This document shows, in pieces, positions 62,966-64,000 of a DNA stretch of 64,000 nucleotides; position 1 is the first letter of the stretch, and each line of letters starts with the position of its first letter. The stretch covers positions 2,542,001 through 2,606,000 of the forward strand of contig NZ_CP109162.1 in the NCBI RefSeq assembly GCF_035920445.1, in the 5' to 3' direction. The DNA comes from Nocardia sp. NBC_01730 (GTDB lineage: Bacteria > Actinomycetota > Actinomycetes > Mycobacteriales > Mycobacteriaceae). Both the position numbers and the translations under genes were made by a program. A model generated the notes under the pieces. It was given only the letters and a program-made list of their open reading frames with translations. It was not told where the DNA came from and made no database searches.

Positions 62966-63934
62966 GTGACCTCTGCCGCTGGTGCGCCCCTGTTGCTGCT
63001 GGATGGAGCCAGTCTGTGGTTCCGCGCCTTTCACGCTATCCCGGACAAGATCACCGCACCGGACGGTCGGTCGGTGAACGCGCTGCGCGGTTTCACCGAC
63101 ATGGTGGCATCGCTGATCACCAAGCACGCACCGAGCAGGCTGGTGGTGTGCCTGGATCTGGACTGGCGACCCACGTATCGGGTGGATCTGGTGCCGTCGT
63201 ACAAGGCGCACCGGCTGGATACCTCGCCGGATGCCGCTCCCGGCGCCGAGGTGGTTCCGGACACGCTGACACCGCAGGTGGCGATGATCCTGGAGGTGCT
63301 CGACGCGGCCGGCATCGCGACCGGCGGCGCGGCTGGGCTGGAGGCCGACGACGTGCTCGGCACCCTCACCACCCGGGAGCGCACCGACGCGGTGATCGTC
63401 GTCAGCGGCGACCGCGACCTGCTCCAGCTCGTGCGGGACGAACCAGCACCGCCGGTGCGGGTGCTGTACGCCGGGCGCGGCCTGGCCAAAGCGGAATTGT
63501 TCGGCCCCGCCGAGGTCTCCGCGAAATACGGTGTGCCGCAGCAGAATGCGGGCCCGGCGTACGCCGACATGGCCACGCTCCGCGGTGACGCCTCCGACGG
63601 CTTGCCCGGTGTCGCGGGCATCGGCGAGAAATCCGCGTCAACGCTGATCTCACGCTTCGGTTCGCTCGACGCCCTGCGCGCGGCCGTCGACGATCCGGAC
63701 GCCGACCTCTCCAACGGCGTGCGCGCCAAACTCCGTACCGCGGAGGAGTACCTGAAAGCCGCGGCGCCCGTCGTGCGTGTGGTGTGTGGCGCCGACGTGG
63801 AACTCTCCCGTGCCGACATCCTCCCCACCGAGCCCGCCGATCCGGTCCGGCTGCGAGAACTCGCCACCACCTACAACGCCGAGAGCCCGATCACCCGCCT
63901 GATCACGGCCATGGGCGCAGCACGCGACACCTGA
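62966..63934 (+). CDS. 5'-3' exonuclease (Rv2090-like, FEN family)
   Basis: 322-residue DNA-polymerase-independent 5' nuclease. Metal-binding Asp residues are visible in [52 protein letters not shown] and [12 protein letters not shown]. The helix-hairpin-helix [23 protein letters not shown] binds DNA. It processes flaps and RNA primers during replication and repair. GTG 62966 stands six nt after TAGCCT and lacks a Shine-Dalgarno. The homologous M. tuberculosis gene is also divergent from pepE. Confidence 0.94.
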   Translation: MTSAAGAPLLLLDGASLWFRAFHAIPDKITAPDGRSVNALRGFTDMVASLITKHAPSRLVVCLDLDWRPTYRVDLVPSYKAHRLDTSPDAAPGAEVVPDTLTPQVAMILEVLDAAGIATGGAAGLEADDVLGTLTTRERTDAVIVVSGDRDLLQLVRDEPAPPVRVLYAGRGLAKAELFGPAEVSAKYGVPQQNAGPAYADMATLRGDASDGLPGVAGIGEKSASTLISRFGSLDALRAAVDDPDADLSNGVRAKLRTAEEYLKAAAPVVRVVCGADVELSRADILPTEPADPVRLRELATTYNAESPITRLITAMGAARDT

Positions 63935-63949
63935 CCCACATGCAGAAAA

Positions 63950-63977
63950 TCCCATCGCGCACATTTTCGCGATGGGA
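63950..63977 (+). terminator. Hairpin after the exonuclease gene
   Basis: TCCCATCGCG ... CGCGATGGGA, a perfect 10-bp stem with an 8-nt loop (CACATTTT), starts 16 bases after the exonuclease stop. No long T tract follows, but position and stability support a factor-independent terminator. Confidence 0.75.
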
Positions 63978-64000
63978 CCGCAATTTCTACGCCGGACTCG

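Overview
This 64 kb window is high-GC actinobacterial chromosome. It most resembles Nocardia or a close relative in the Mycobacteriales. The supporting signs are a cobalamin gene order that parallels the M. tuberculosis cobN-cobG-cobH-cobIJ ... cobK-(cobM)-cobL-Rv2073c-Rv2074 block, an exonuclease/pepE pair like Rv2090/Rv2089c, dense GTGA/ATGA stop-start overlaps, and many start codons lying 6-7 nt after a TANNNT box. No tRNA, rRNA, insertion sequence, phage or CRISPR array was seen.

Layout. (1) 1-14933, minus strand: a 4558-residue, four-module nonribosomal peptide synthetase (C-A-T x4 plus thioesterase), followed by translationally coupled DrrA/DrrB-like exporter genes; the permease runs off the left edge. 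The first adenylation domain carries the serine code DVWHFSLVDK. (2) 15284-23105: lnt, a YtcJ-type amidohydrolase, a ribbon-helix-helix protein, fxsA, a NarL-type two-component system, a TSUP permease and a TetR regulator. (3) 23280-30064: TldD/TldE protease pair, two related split-barrel PPOX proteins, a PadR/VOC pair with twin operators, a methionine aminopeptidase divergent from an XRE regulator with three operator copies, and a small ACT-domain protein. (4) 30731-36604: complete fructose PTS (ptsI, fruR, fruK, fruA, ptsH). (5) 36668-42041: a YGSN-motif cyclotransferase-fold protein, a D-amino-acid-oxidase-like flavoprotein, a small secreted protein, a carboxylate-amine ligase, and an RskA-type anti-sigma factor preceded by what looks like a collapsed sigK gene and about 0.9 kb without genes. 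(6) 42042-46943: a STAS protein, a CHASE3 histidine kinase, a response-regulator/PP2C phosphatase and a P450 with a SigF/SigB-like promoter. (7) 47179-60945: cobalamin genes with a cobalamin riboswitch before cobN, interrupted by a DDAH-like/Lrp pair, a PadR gene with its own operator, and a secreted glycine-rich protein standing where cobM is expected. (8) 61029-63934: a F420 biliverdin-reductase-like protein, an M24 peptidase and a 5'-3' exonuclease.

Most notable signals: the uncharacterised Ser-first NRPS; the sigK relic with an orphan anti-sigma factor; several palindromic operators readable by eye (28901-28963, 27301-27358, 56871-56893, 60964-60997, 58867-58884); phased CAACAT repeats at fruR; replacement of cobM by a secreted paralogue of 47179-47706, joined to a cobK that lacks an ATG/GTG/TTG start; and about 14 apparently leaderless genes. 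Coordinates and starts were judged by eye, and no database search was run.
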